Assembly: GCF_036116635.1 (NCBI RefSeq)
Contig: NZ_CP107995.1
Location: 1,550,001 to 1,614,000 of the forward strand
Source: Amycolatopsis sp. NBC_00345
Lineage (GTDB): Bacteria; Actinomycetota; Actinomycetes; Mycobacteriales; Pseudonocardiaceae
DNA length: 64,000 nt
Direction: 5' to 3'
A program made the translations under genes and the position numbers. Every line of letters begins with the position of its first letter. The stretch's first letter is position 1. Of the stretch, positions 26,234 to 33,620 are shown piece after piece. The notes below the pieces were generated by a model, which was given only the letters and a program-made list of their open reading frames with translations, did no database searches and was not told the origin of the DNA.

Positions 26234-26248
26234 GGGCGGCGACATGAG
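26221..26248 (+). repeat. 14-bp tandem duplication at the pksE/E10 junction
   Basis: GGCGGCGACATGAG occurs twice head to tail (26221-26234, 26235-26248). Each copy holds an ATGA. The first supplies the pksE stop and a decoy ATG (26230) that opens only a 5-codon frame; the second supplies the E10 start (26244). Confidence 0.95.
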
Positions 26249-26663
26249 GAGCGTCAAGGCATTCCGCTACCACCACGTGGTCACGCTCGACGAGACGAAC
26301 CTCGTCGGGAACGTGTACTTCGCCCACTACCTGCACTGGCAGGGGCACTGCCGGGAGCTGTTCCTCGCCGAGCACGCGCCCGGCGTGCTGGCGTCGCTCA
26401 AGGCGGGGCGGTTCGCCATGGTGACGGTGTCCTGCGGCGTCGACTTCTACGCCGAATGCTTCGCCCTCGACGAGGTCGAGGTCGCGATGACCCTGCGCGC
26501 GGCCTCGGGCAACCGGATCGAGATGGACTTCGACTACCACCGCCGGGGCACGCTCGCCGCGCGAGGACGGCAGACCGTCGCCTGTGTCGCCCGGGAAGGC
26601 GATCACGTGGTGCCGACGGAGATCCCGGCCGACCTGGCCCGGGCCGTGATGTCCTTCGCCTGA
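26244..26663 (+). CDS. Enediyne thioesterase E10 (hot-dog fold, TEBC)
   Basis: 139 residues, the standard length of CalE7/DynE7/SgcE10-type thioesterases that release the polyene from PksE. The N-terminal part (HHVVTLDETNLVGNVYFAHY, then LHWQGHCRELFL) matches the family, including the Asn residues and the Arg of CREL used in catalysis instead of an acidic residue. The ATG at 26244 lies 11 bp after the PksE stop because of a 14-bp tandem duplication; the ancestral arrangement was probably an ATGA overlap. Last gene of the cassette; convergent with the acetyltransferase, 20 bp apart. Confidence 0.94.
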   Translation: MRSVKAFRYHHVVTLDETNLVGNVYFAHYLHWQGHCRELFLAEHAPGVLASLKAGRFAMVTVSCGVDFYAECFALDEVEVAMTLRAASGNRIEMDFDYHRRGTLAARGRQTVACVAREGDHVVPTEIPADLARAVMSFA

Positions 26664-26683
26664 CGCGGCGGCCAGTGGCGCGA

Positions 26684-27895
26684 TCAGAACCAGTGCAGGC
26701 AGTGCGGGGTGCGCTCGGTGCGGAAGAGGGCGTCGGCGCGACCACCCGCGTCCGGGTGATGGGCCTGGATGTGCCCGGCGCGCACGAGAGTGCTCGGCGC
26801 GGTGCCGCCGAGGTAGACCGAGCCCAGGTCGCGCACGTCCAGGGACAGGTCGGGCTCCCGGCCCGTCGGGACGCAGCCGGCCTTGCCGTCCCGGACGGTC
26901 AGGAGGTAGCGGTTGTGCTCGCCGAGGAACGGGTCATCGACGTCGAGGACGAGTTCGCCGTCGGTGAACCAGCCACGCGTGGTCAGGGCCCGCGGGACGT
27001 CCAGCAGCCGCACCCAGAGCCAGTCGCCGTCGTCGCCCAGCTCGCCGGCGCGGAAGTCGGCGAGCTGCCAGGGCAGCGGGTTCTCCGGCGGGAGGTGCTT
27101 GAACACGATCCGGGTGACCAGGTCGTGTGCGAGCAGGAACCGGGCCAGTGCGGTGAAAACGGCGTCTTCGGTGGTGATGGTTTCGTCGACCGTCAAGGTC
27201 CCGGACTCGTTGAGCGAGTAGCTGGCGTACCCGTCCGGGATCCCGTCAGCGTCACGGTGGACGGCGATGTAGCGCGGCGCCGGGGTGATCGGGGCCTGTC
27301 CCGCGCCCAATGCCCACCAGCGGTGCGGCCGGGACAGCGCGCCGGGCTGGGCGCGGCGATACCGGTCGTAGACCTGTTCCAGGATTTCGCCGCACTCGGC
27401 CCGCCGCAGCAGCTCGATCGAGCCGGTGTCCGAAGGGCCGTGCGCCCGGGGGACGGCGAAGGTGGCCTGGTGACGCGGCACCGTCAGCCGCTGAGTGTAG
27501 GTCGCCGGCCCGTAGCCGAACCGGCCGTAGATCGGGGCTTCGGTAGCCAGCAGCACAGCGAGGATCTCGCCTCGGGCGCGCAGTTCGGTGAACTGATGCC
27601 GCATCATCTCGTTCAACACGCCCTGGCGCCGGTGCGTGGGCAGGACGCCGACGGCGGTCACTCCGGCGGCCGGGACGAGGACTTCCCCGGGCAGGGTCAG
27701 CTCGAAGGAGTGCGCGGCGGCGGTGCCGACGGGCCGCCCGTCGTCCGTCGTGGCGAGCAGGCAACGGTCCAGCTCGATCGCCGACCACCAGAGCCCGCCG
27801 CCGTCGACCGGGGTTTCCGGGAAGCGCCCGAACGCGGTATGGACGGTGTCGACGAAGACGTCGAGGTCCTGATCGGTCGTGGCACGGATCTTCAT
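26684..27895 (-). CDS. Eis-like GNAT N-acetyltransferase
   Basis: 403 residues, the size of Eis-type proteins (two GNAT halves plus an SCP2-like C-terminal domain). The acetyl-CoA pyrophosphate loop is seen in AVGVLPTHRRQGVLNEMM, and IYGRFGYGPATY carries the conserved Tyr of Eis. The chain ends in Phe (TPHCLHWF), and in Eis the terminal Phe carboxylate takes part in catalysis. Eis proteins acetylate amines such as aminoglycosides or lysines; the substrate here is unknown. GAAGGG lies 7 nt before ATG 27895. A pair of inverted 16-bp elements precedes it. Convergent with the enediyne thioesterase; a link to enediyne self-protection is only a possibility. Confidence 0.88.
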   Translation of the reverse strand: MKIRATTDQDLDVFVDTVHTAFGRFPETPVDGGGLWWSAIELDRCLLATTDDGRPVGTAAAHSFELTLPGEVLVPAAGVTAVGVLPTHRRQGVLNEMMRHQFTELRARGEILAVLLATEAPIYGRFGYGPATYTQRLTVPRHQATFAVPRAHGPSDTGSIELLRRAECGEILEQVYDRYRRAQPGALSRPHRWWALGAGQAPITPAPRYIAVHRDADGIPDGYASYSLNESGTLTVDETITTEDAVFTALARFLLAHDLVTRIVFKHLPPENPLPWQLADFRAGELGDDGDWLWVRLLDVPRALTTRGWFTDGELVLDVDDPFLGEHNRYLLTVRDGKAGCVPTGREPDLSLDVRDLGSVYLGGTAPSTLVRAGHIQAHHPDAGGRADALFRTERTPHCLHWF

Positions 27896-27907
27896 ACTGT
27901 GCCCTTC

Positions 27908-27999
27908 GTTACTAATCCGACGGCAGCCACGGCGGACAGGGTTTCTACGAGCACATCGGCTGCAGCCCGTGTCCGCCTACTTTCGGTCGTATTAGTAAC
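27908..27999. promoter_or_regulatory. Widely spaced inverted 16-bp elements upstream of the Eis-like gene
   Basis: GTTACTAATCCGACGG (27908-27923) and the complement of 27984-27999 (GTTACTAATACGACCG) match at 14 of 16 positions, in opposite orientation, 60 bp apart. The first is 13 bp before the Eis-like start codon. Likely two binding sites of one regulator. The remainder of 27896-28094 shows no gene. Confidence 0.5.
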
Positions 28000-28094
28000 T
28001 GCCGCTGTCTCCCCGGGATATCGGCGCCACGGCTCCTGGCGCCCTGCCACAGTGCAGCGTTGACCCGCCGACGGATCAAGCGAATTACGGCCGG

Positions 28095-29123
28095 TCAGCG
28101 GCGAAGCGCGTGTTGCAGCGCTTCGAGGACTTCGCGGGCGGCGGTCGGGCCGGTGTTGAGGTAGAAGACGTCGTCGTCGACCGGGATCGCGGTCTTGGCG
28201 GCGACGGCGGTCAGCGTCGGCCAGAGCGGCGCCGAGGTCAGAGTGGCCGCCTTCGCCGGGCCGCCCTGCACGCCGTAGAAGATCCAGTCGCCGTCCGCGC
28301 GGTCCAGCTCTTCGTTGCTGATGTCCTGTGAGGTCTGGCCGAACTGCTGGTCGCGCGGCCGGGCGAGGCCGGCGTCCTCGGCGATCGAGCCGGTGAACGA
28401 CGGGACGCCGAAGATCCGCAGCCGGTCCGCGTTCTTCCGCAGGAACGAGACGGCCGGGGCGGGGTGCAGGGACGCGCCGAGGGCCGCGGCGTCCGCGTGG
28501 TAGGCGTCGAGCAGGTGCTGGGCCTGCTGGGTTTTGCCGAGCGCGTCGGCCAGCAGCAGGAAGTCCTGCTTCCAGTACAGGCCCGTGCCCTGCGTCGCGA
28601 CGGTCGGCGCGATGGCGCTCAGCGAGGTGTACAGCGCGGCGGCGTCCTTGCCCGCGGTGTTCATCACGACCAGGTCCGGCTTGAGGTTGCCGATGGTCTC
28701 GAGGTCCGGGGCGACGCGGCTGCCCACGTCCGCGACCTTCGCGGCCTCGGGGAAGGCGGCGAGCAGGTAGCGGGGGACCAGTTCCGCGCCGTCGCCGCGG
28801 GTCGAGCCGACCGGCACCACGCCGAGGGTGAGCAGGGCGTCGGCCTGGCCGGTGGAGATGACGACCACCCGCTTCGGCGCCGCCGGCAGGGCGGTGGTCC
28901 CGGAGAAGTGCTTGACCGTGCGGGGAAAGACGCCGTCCGCGGCGCCGCTGCCCATGCCGGCCGGCATCGTCCGCGGGGCGGTCCACGCCCGTCCGGACCC
29001 GGCCGCCTGCGGCGCGTCCGGGCTGCCGCCGGAGCAGCCCGCGAGCAGCAGGACGGCGGCCACCAGCACCGCCGGCACGGTCTTGAGGGCGCGCCCGAGC
29101 GAAGGGCCATGGTTCACACGCAT
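28095..29123 (-). CDS. Siderophore-type ABC transporter substrate-binding lipoprotein (FepB/FecB-like)
   Basis: 342 residues. A lipoprotein signal with lipobox LLLAGC (around residue 30) anchors it outside the membrane. The mature part is a periplasmic-binding-like fold of the iron-siderophore class: RVVVISTGQADALLTLGVVPVG, then DLETIGNLKPDLVVMN and a C-terminal VDDDVFYLNTGP. Divergent from two FecCD permease genes with a DtxR/IdeR-type iron box directly between, so it is expected to be induced by iron limitation. ATG 29123 has no clear ribosome binding site; GTG 29117 is an alternative. Confidence 0.9.
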   Translation of the reverse strand: MRVNHGPSLGRALKTVPAVLVAAVLLLAGCSGGSPDAPQAAGSGRAWTAPRTMPAGMGSGAADGVFPRTVKHFSGTTALPAAPKRVVVISTGQADALLTLGVVPVGSTRGDGAELVPRYLLAAFPEAAKVADVGSRVAPDLETIGNLKPDLVVMNTAGKDAAALYTSLSAIAPTVATQGTGLYWKQDFLLLADALGKTQQAQHLLDAYHADAAALGASLHPAPAVSFLRKNADRLRIFGVPSFTGSIAEDAGLARPRDQQFGQTSQDISNEELDRADGDWIFYGVQGGPAKAATLTSAPLWPTLTAVAAKTAIPVDDDVFYLNTGPTAAREVLEALQHALRR

Positions 29124-29128
29124 GGGCT

Positions 29129-29147
29129 AGAGGGTAGCCTTACCTAA
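29129..29147. promoter_or_regulatory. DtxR/IdeR iron box
   Basis: On the minus strand TTAGGTAAGGCTACCCT followed by CT matches the 19-bp consensus TTAGGTTAGGCTAACCTAA at about 15 positions. It sits between the divergent binding-protein and permease genes, 6 bp from the former, so it can control both. Confidence 0.85.
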
Positions 29148-29189
29148 CGTGAAACCTGGACGGTTGCCCCGCTCGATCAGGTCACACTC

Positions 29190-30260
29190 GTGAGCACCCT
29201 CGACCCGGACGCCGCACTGCGGCACCGGCTCGGCCGTCGGACGGCCTTGCGCGTCGGCGGCCTGGGTGTGGGCGTGCTGGTGCTCGCGCTGCTGCTGTCG
29301 CTGAGCCTGGCCGTGGGCACCCGGGGCATCCCGCTCGGCTCGGTCTGGACCGCGCTGCTGAACCCGGGCGACGGCACCCGCGAGTCGATCATCGTGTGGC
29401 AGCTGCGGATGCCGCGGACGCTGCTGGGGATCGTCGTCGGGGCCGCGCTGGCGATCGCCGGGGTGGTGATGCAGGCGGTTTCGCGCAATCCGCTGGCCGA
29501 GCCGGGGATCCTCGGCGTCAACGCGGGTGCGGCGCTGTCGGTCGTGCTGGCGATCTCGGTGCTGGGCGTCGCGGACGCGGGGGACTACGTGTGGTTCGCC
29601 CTCGCCGGCGCGGTACTGGCCACCGCGCTGGTCTACGGGATCGGCGGCCGGGTGGCCGGGTCCGGGCCGGGGGCGGGGGCGGGGGCGCAGGGCCGCGTCC
29701 GGCTCGTGCTGGCCGGCGCCGCGCTGACCGCCTGCTTCGGCGCGGTCACCGGGACCGTCACTATGTTCAACGCGAACACCTTCGACTCCTACCGGTTCTG
29801 GGTGGTCGGCTCGCTGGCGAACCGGGACACCGCGGTGCTCGGCCACGTGCTCCCGTTCATCGTCGCCGGCGCGCTCGTGGCGCTGGCGCTCGGGCCGCGG
29901 CTCAACGCGCTCGCGCTGGGCGAGGACGTCGGGATCAGCCTGGGCGTGCGGCCGGGGCCGGTCCGGCTCGGCGGGCTGGTGGCGATCACGCTGCTCGGCG
30001 GGGCCGCGACCGCGGCGGCGGGCCCGGTCTCGTTCGTCGGGCTGCTCGTGCCGCACGCGCTGCGGCTGGTGCTCGGCCACGACGTGCGCTGGCTGCTGGC
30101 TTACTCCGTGGTGGCCGGCCCGATCCTCTTGCTGGCGGCGGACATCGTGGGCCGGGTGGTCGCGCCGCCCGGTGAGCTGGAAGTGGGGATCGTGACGGCG
30201 TTCGCGGGTGCTCCGGTGTTGCTCTGGCTGGTCACCCGGCGTGCCGGACGGTCGGCGTGA
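29190..30260 (+). CDS. FecCD-family siderophore ABC permease, first
   Basis: 356 residues, with about nine or ten hydrophobic segments, FecCD/BtuC fold. Characteristic segments are RMPRTLLGIVVGAALAIAGV near residue 70, VSRNPLAEPGILGVNAGA, the middle GTVTMFNANTFDSYRFWVVGSL and the ATPase-coupling region GPVSFVGLLVPHALR. It forms the channel with the next gene product. GTG 29190 lies 43 bp after the iron box. The stop overlaps the next start (GTGA). Confidence 0.92.
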   Translation: MSTLDPDAALRHRLGRRTALRVGGLGVGVLVLALLLSLSLAVGTRGIPLGSVWTALLNPGDGTRESIIVWQLRMPRTLLGIVVGAALAIAGVVMQAVSRNPLAEPGILGVNAGAALSVVLAISVLGVADAGDYVWFALAGAVLATALVYGIGGRVAGSGPGAGAGAQGRVRLVLAGAALTACFGAVTGTVTMFNANTFDSYRFWVVGSLANRDTAVLGHVLPFIVAGALVALALGPRLNALALGEDVGISLGVRPGPVRLGGLVAITLLGGAATAAAGPVSFVGLLVPHALRLVLGHDVRWLLAYSVVAGPILLLAADIVGRVVAPPGELEVGIVTAFAGAPVLLWLVTRRAGRSA

Positions 30261-31300
30261 CGACGCGCGCCGTGACGTTGCCGGGCGGCATCGTGCTGCG
30301 GGTGCGCCCCCGCGCGGCCGCCGTCATCGGGGCAGTGGCGCTGGTCGCCATCGCGGTGTCCGGATACGCCGTGCTCACCGGCAACTACCACCTCTCCGTC
30401 GGCGACGCACTGGGCACCTTCGTCGGCGGGGGCGCGGCGACCGATCGGTTTTTCGTGCTGCAGCAGCGTTTGCCCCGTGCGGTGGCGGCGCTGCTGGTCG
30501 GCGCCGGGCTCGGCTGTGCGGGCTCGCTGTTCCAGAGCGTGTCGCGTAATCCGCTCGGCAGCCCGGACGTCATCGGCTTCACGACCGGCTCGGCGACCGG
30601 CGCGCTGGTGTCGCTGCTCGTCCTCGGTCCGGCGCCGGGGACGGGCTCGGGGGCCGGCGTCGGTGCGGGCGCGCTGATCGGAGGCCTGGTCACGGCGGGG
30701 GCGGTGTACGCGATCAGTGCCGTCCGCGGGGCCGGCGGGCGGCAGCAGCTGGTACTGGTCGGGATCGCGGTCGGCGCGATGCTCGCGTCGGTGAACGACT
30801 ACCTGCTCACCCGGGCCGACCTCGACGCCGCCGAGACCGCGAAGTCCTGGCTGTTCGGCAGCCTCAACGCCATCTCCTGGCCGCAGGTCGTCCCGGCCGC
30901 GGTCGCCCTCGCGGTGCTGCTGCCGGCCGCGGTCCCGCTCGGCCGTCCCTTGCGGCTGCTGGAAATGGGCGACGATTTCGCGACGGCGCTGGGCGTCCGG
31001 GCCGCCCGGGTGCGGTGGCAGGCGCTGCTCGTCGGTGTCCTGCTGACGGGCGCGGCGGTCGCGGTCGCGGGGCCGGTCGGGTTCCTCGCCCTCGCCGCCC
31101 CTCAGCTGGCGCGGGCACTGCTTCGTTCCTCCGATGCCGCGCCGTTGACGTCCGCCGTCACGGGCGCGGCCCTGCTCGCCGCGGCCGACCTGGGGGCGCA
31201 GCGGTTGCTCACGCCGTTCCAGATCCCGGTCGGCCTGGTCACCGGCGCGCTGGGCGGCGCCTACCTGGCCTGGCTGCTCGCCACCGGCCGATCGCGGTGA
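30257..31300 (+). CDS. FecCD-family siderophore ABC permease, second
   Basis: 347 residues, same fold as the upstream permease (RLPRAVAALLVGAGLGCAGSL; VSRNPLGSPDVIGFTTGS; SWLFGSLNAISW; GPVGFLALAAPQLAR). The GTG start overlaps the preceding stop, so the two subunits are made in balance. No FecE/FepC-type ATPase gene follows: the next gene is on the other strand. The transporter must borrow an ATPase encoded elsewhere, or the operon has lost it. Confidence 0.92.
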   Translation: MTTRAVTLPGGIVLRVRPRAAAVIGAVALVAIAVSGYAVLTGNYHLSVGDALGTFVGGGAATDRFFVLQQRLPRAVAALLVGAGLGCAGSLFQSVSRNPLGSPDVIGFTTGSATGALVSLLVLGPAPGTGSGAGVGAGALIGGLVTAGAVYAISAVRGAGGRQQLVLVGIAVGAMLASVNDYLLTRADLDAAETAKSWLFGSLNAISWPQVVPAAVALAVLLPAAVPLGRPLRLLEMGDDFATALGVRAARVRWQALLVGVLLTGAAVAVAGPVGFLALAAPQLARALLRSSDAAPLTSAVTGAALLAAADLGAQRLLTPFQIPVGLVTGALGGAYLAWLLATGRSR

Positions 31301-31308
31301 TCACCGCC

Positions 31309-31445
31309 GGGTGAGCGGGATTTCGGCCCCGACGCGGGACAGCTTCGCCGGATTGCGGAGAACGTGTCGTTGAACAGCCACACGTCGGCGCGGTGTCGGC
31401 GTGGCCGCCGACGATCCGGAGTGGACGGTCGGCGGCCCCGGCCGT
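31309..31445 (-). pseudogene. Possible decayed C-terminal gene fragment
   Basis: In the gap between the second permease and the LLM gene the minus strand encodes protein-like pieces in different frames: PLRIVGGHAD, then RADVWLFNDTFSAI, then KLSRVGAEIPLTRR ending at a TGA (complement of 31309-31311). Joined by small indels they would make one plausible C-terminus. I do not recognise the family, and the call is weak. Confidence 0.3.
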
Positions 31446-31463
31446 CAGCTCGGCCCTGAGTCG

Positions 31464-32303
31464 TCAGCGCAGCGGTTCGAGTGCCTTGGCCAGCGGCTCC
31501 AGCACGGACGGCGTGTGGGGCGGGGGCAGGTACACGATCGCGAGGTCGAGGCCTGCCTCGCCGAGCGCTTCCACTTCGGCGGCGACCTTGGCGTAGTCGC
31601 CGTCCGGGCTGAGGCGGACGTGCGAGGACAGCGTGATCTCGGCCGGGTCGCGGCCGATGTCCGCGCAGTGGCGGTGCAGCACCTCGCGCTTGTGGGCGAA
31701 CTCCTCGGGCGTGCCGCCGACGAAGTTCCAGTGCTGGGCGTACTTCGCGGCCGTGCGCAGGGTGCGCTTCTCGCCGCTGCCGCCGATGCAGAACGGCGGG
31801 TGCGGCTTCTGCACGCCCTTCGGCTCGCAGCGGGCGTCGGTGAGCTGGTAGTGCTGGCCCTGGAACGTAGTGGTCTCCTGGGTCAGCAGGCCGAGGAGGA
31901 CTTCGCAGCCCTCCTCGAACCGGTCGCTGCGGTCCTTGATCGAGCCGAGCTCCATGCCGTAGGCGCCGGACTCCTCTTCGTTCCAGCCGGCGCCGATGCC
32001 GATCTCCAGCCGCCCGCCGGAGACGATGTCCAGCGTGGCGGCCATGTTCGCGAGCAGCGCGGGGTGGCGGTAGTGGATCCCGCTCACCAGCGTGCCCAGC
32101 CGGAGCCGCTTCGTGGCCTGCGCCAGCGCGGTGAGGGTGACCCAGCCTTCCATGCACGGCCCGGTCGGATCGGAGAAGATGGGATAGAAGTGGTCGAACG
32201 TCCAGCCGGATTCGAACAGCTCGATCTCGTCGGCGGCCTGCCAGACGGCGAGCATGTCGGCCCAGACGGTGTCCTGGGGCGAAGTCTTGATGGCGAATCG
32301 CAT
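31464..32303 (-). CDS. F420-dependent LLM-class oxidoreductase
   Basis: 279 residues, luciferase-like monooxygenase (TIM-barrel) fold of the F420-dependent type. Seen: ELFESGWTFDHFYPI, LTALAQATKRLRLGTLVSG, HPALLANMAATLDIVSGGRLEIGIGAGW (pattern of the family's flavin/F420 phosphate region) and PPFCIGGSGEKRTLRTAAKYA. Likely a hydride transferase with F420 in actinobacteria; substrate unknown. Start at ATG 32303: TACGAT ends 7 nt before it on the minus strand, which suggests a leaderless transcript and its own promoter. It lies 93 bp downstream of the P450 operon in the same direction. Confidence 0.88.
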   Translation of the reverse strand: MRFAIKTSPQDTVWADMLAVWQAADEIELFESGWTFDHFYPIFSDPTGPCMEGWVTLTALAQATKRLRLGTLVSGIHYRHPALLANMAATLDIVSGGRLEIGIGAGWNEEESGAYGMELGSIKDRSDRFEEGCEVLLGLLTQETTTFQGQHYQLTDARCEPKGVQKPHPPFCIGGSGEKRTLRTAAKYAQHWNFVGGTPEEFAHKREVLHRHCADIGRDPAEITLSSHVRLSPDGDYAKVAAEVEALGEAGLDLAIVYLPPPHTPSVLEPLAKALEPLR

Positions 32304-32396
32304 GCTGGCGATCGTAAACCTGGAGTTCCTCCAGCGCGGGACCTTTCCGGGCCCGGGCCCCATGCCTCAGGCCCCGGGCCCGCGCGCGGACCTGGA

Positions 32397-33620
32397 TCAG
32401 CCCGTCACGGCGTCGAAGCCGACCCGCAGTTCTTCCGGGCCGCGCAGCAGCATGTTCGCCCGGTACGGCGGCGGGTCGGCGACCAGGCGTGGGCGGGTCA
32501 GCCGGGTGGCGATCGCGCTCAGCGCGGCCTGTCCCTCCATCCGGGCCAGCGCGGCGCCGAAGCAGTAGTGCACCCCGCCGCCGAAGGCGAGGTGCGCGTT
32601 GCCAGGGCGCTCCGGCCAGAACCGGTCCGGCTCGGCGAACCGCCGCGGGTCGCGGTTGCCCGCGCCGAGCAGGATGACCACCTGGTCGCCGGCGGGCACG
32701 ACCTGGTCCGCGATGCGGACGTCGGCGGTGGCCCGGCGGCTGGTCTGCTGCACCGGCGGGTCGTAGCGCAGCGCCTCCTCGACGACGGCGGGGGCCAGGC
32801 CCGGGTCGGCGCGCAGCCGGTCGAGCACGTCGGGGTTGCGCAGCAGGGCGAGCGTGCCGTTGGTGATGAGGTTGACGGTCGTCTCGTGGCCGGCGATGAG
32901 CAGCAGGCCGAGCGTGGTGGCGAGTTCGACGGTGTTCATCCGGGTCTCCGGGTCGCCGTCGGTGAGCAGCCCGGAGACCAGGTCGGGGCCCGGCCGGTCG
33001 CGGCGCCGCGCGATCATCGGCATCAGGTAGTCCCGCCAGTCCGCGCGGGTCACCTGCAGCTCCGCGATCTCCTGCTCGGTCAGGCTCTCGACCGGGTCGA
33101 GCGCGCGGGTGAGCCGCGACGCGAACGAGTGGAACACGGGTTCCTCTTCCGCCGGGACGCCGAGGAGCTCGCAGATGACGCCGACCGGCAGGGGATAGGC
33201 CAGCGCCGTGACCACGTCGAACTCGCCCGGCCCGGTGCCGGCCTGCCGGTCGAGCAGCCGCGCGACCATGGCCTCGATCCGCGGGCCCATGCCCATGATG
33301 CGCGGCATGAACTGGTGCATCGTCTGGTCTCGCAACGTGTTGTGGTGCGGCGGGTCCAGCATGAGGAACGGGCCGCGGAACGGCTTCCCGTCCGAGCCTG
33401 CCGGCCCCTCCGGGTCGACGTCGTCCTGCGCGGACAGGCGGGGGTCGCGCAGCAGCGCGGTGATGTCGGCGTGCCGGGAGACCACCCAGCGGTGCTCGGC
33501 GAGCCGCTGGATCGGCTCGCCGGCCAGCTCGGCGAAGTACGGGTACGGGTCGTGCCGGTTGGCCTGGTCGAGCAGCCGGCCGTACGCGGCGGCGGCGGGG
33601 TAGGGCTGGGTGCTGGTCAT
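32397..33620 (-). CDS. Cytochrome P450
   Basis: 407 residues, standard soluble bacterial P450. The I-helix motif AGHETT, the ExxR in EEALRYDPP and the haem-binding loop FGGGVHYCFGAALARME with the cysteine ligand are all intact. Third gene of a ferredoxin-reductase-P450 operon; ATG 33620 overlaps the reductase stop (ATGA), and GGAGGAC stands upstream. It should be a monooxygenase fed by the co-encoded redox partners. Substrate unknown; the neighbourhood gives no direct clue, though the LLM oxidoreductase follows. Confidence 0.96.
   Translation of the reverse strand: MTSTQPYPAAAAYGRLLDQANRHDPYPYFAELAGEPIQRLAEHRWVVSRHADITALLRDPRLSAQDDVDPEGPAGSDGKPFRGPFLMLDPPHHNTLRDQTMHQFMPRIMGMGPRIEAMVARLLDRQAGTGPGEFDVVTALAYPLPVGVICELLGVPAEEEPVFHSFASRLTRALDPVESLTEQEIAELQVTRADWRDYLMPMIARRRDRPGPDLVSGLLTDGDPETRMNTVELATTLGLLLIAGHETTVNLITNGTLALLRNPDVLDRLRADPGLAPAVVEEALRYDPPVQQTSRRATADVRIADQVVPAGDQVVILLGAGNRDPRRFAEPDRFWPERPGNAHLAFGGGVHYCFGAALARMEGQAALSAIATRLTRPRLVADPPPYRANMLLRGPEELRVGFDAVTG

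Noticed and set aside
26230..26247. ATG at 26230 as the start of the E10 thioesterase
   Set aside because: It reads five codons and stops; the frame of E10 begins at ATG 26244.
17860..26257. Very long minus-strand frames (676, 1045, 808 and 739 codons) opposite the enediyne genes
   Set aside because: They mirror the coding strand, are rich in Arg/Pro/Gly/His and show no domain motifs.
26684..27895. Eis-like acetyltransferase as a proven enediyne resistance gene
   Set aside because: Only proximity supports it; no known enediyne self-protection protein of this type is recognisable from sequence.
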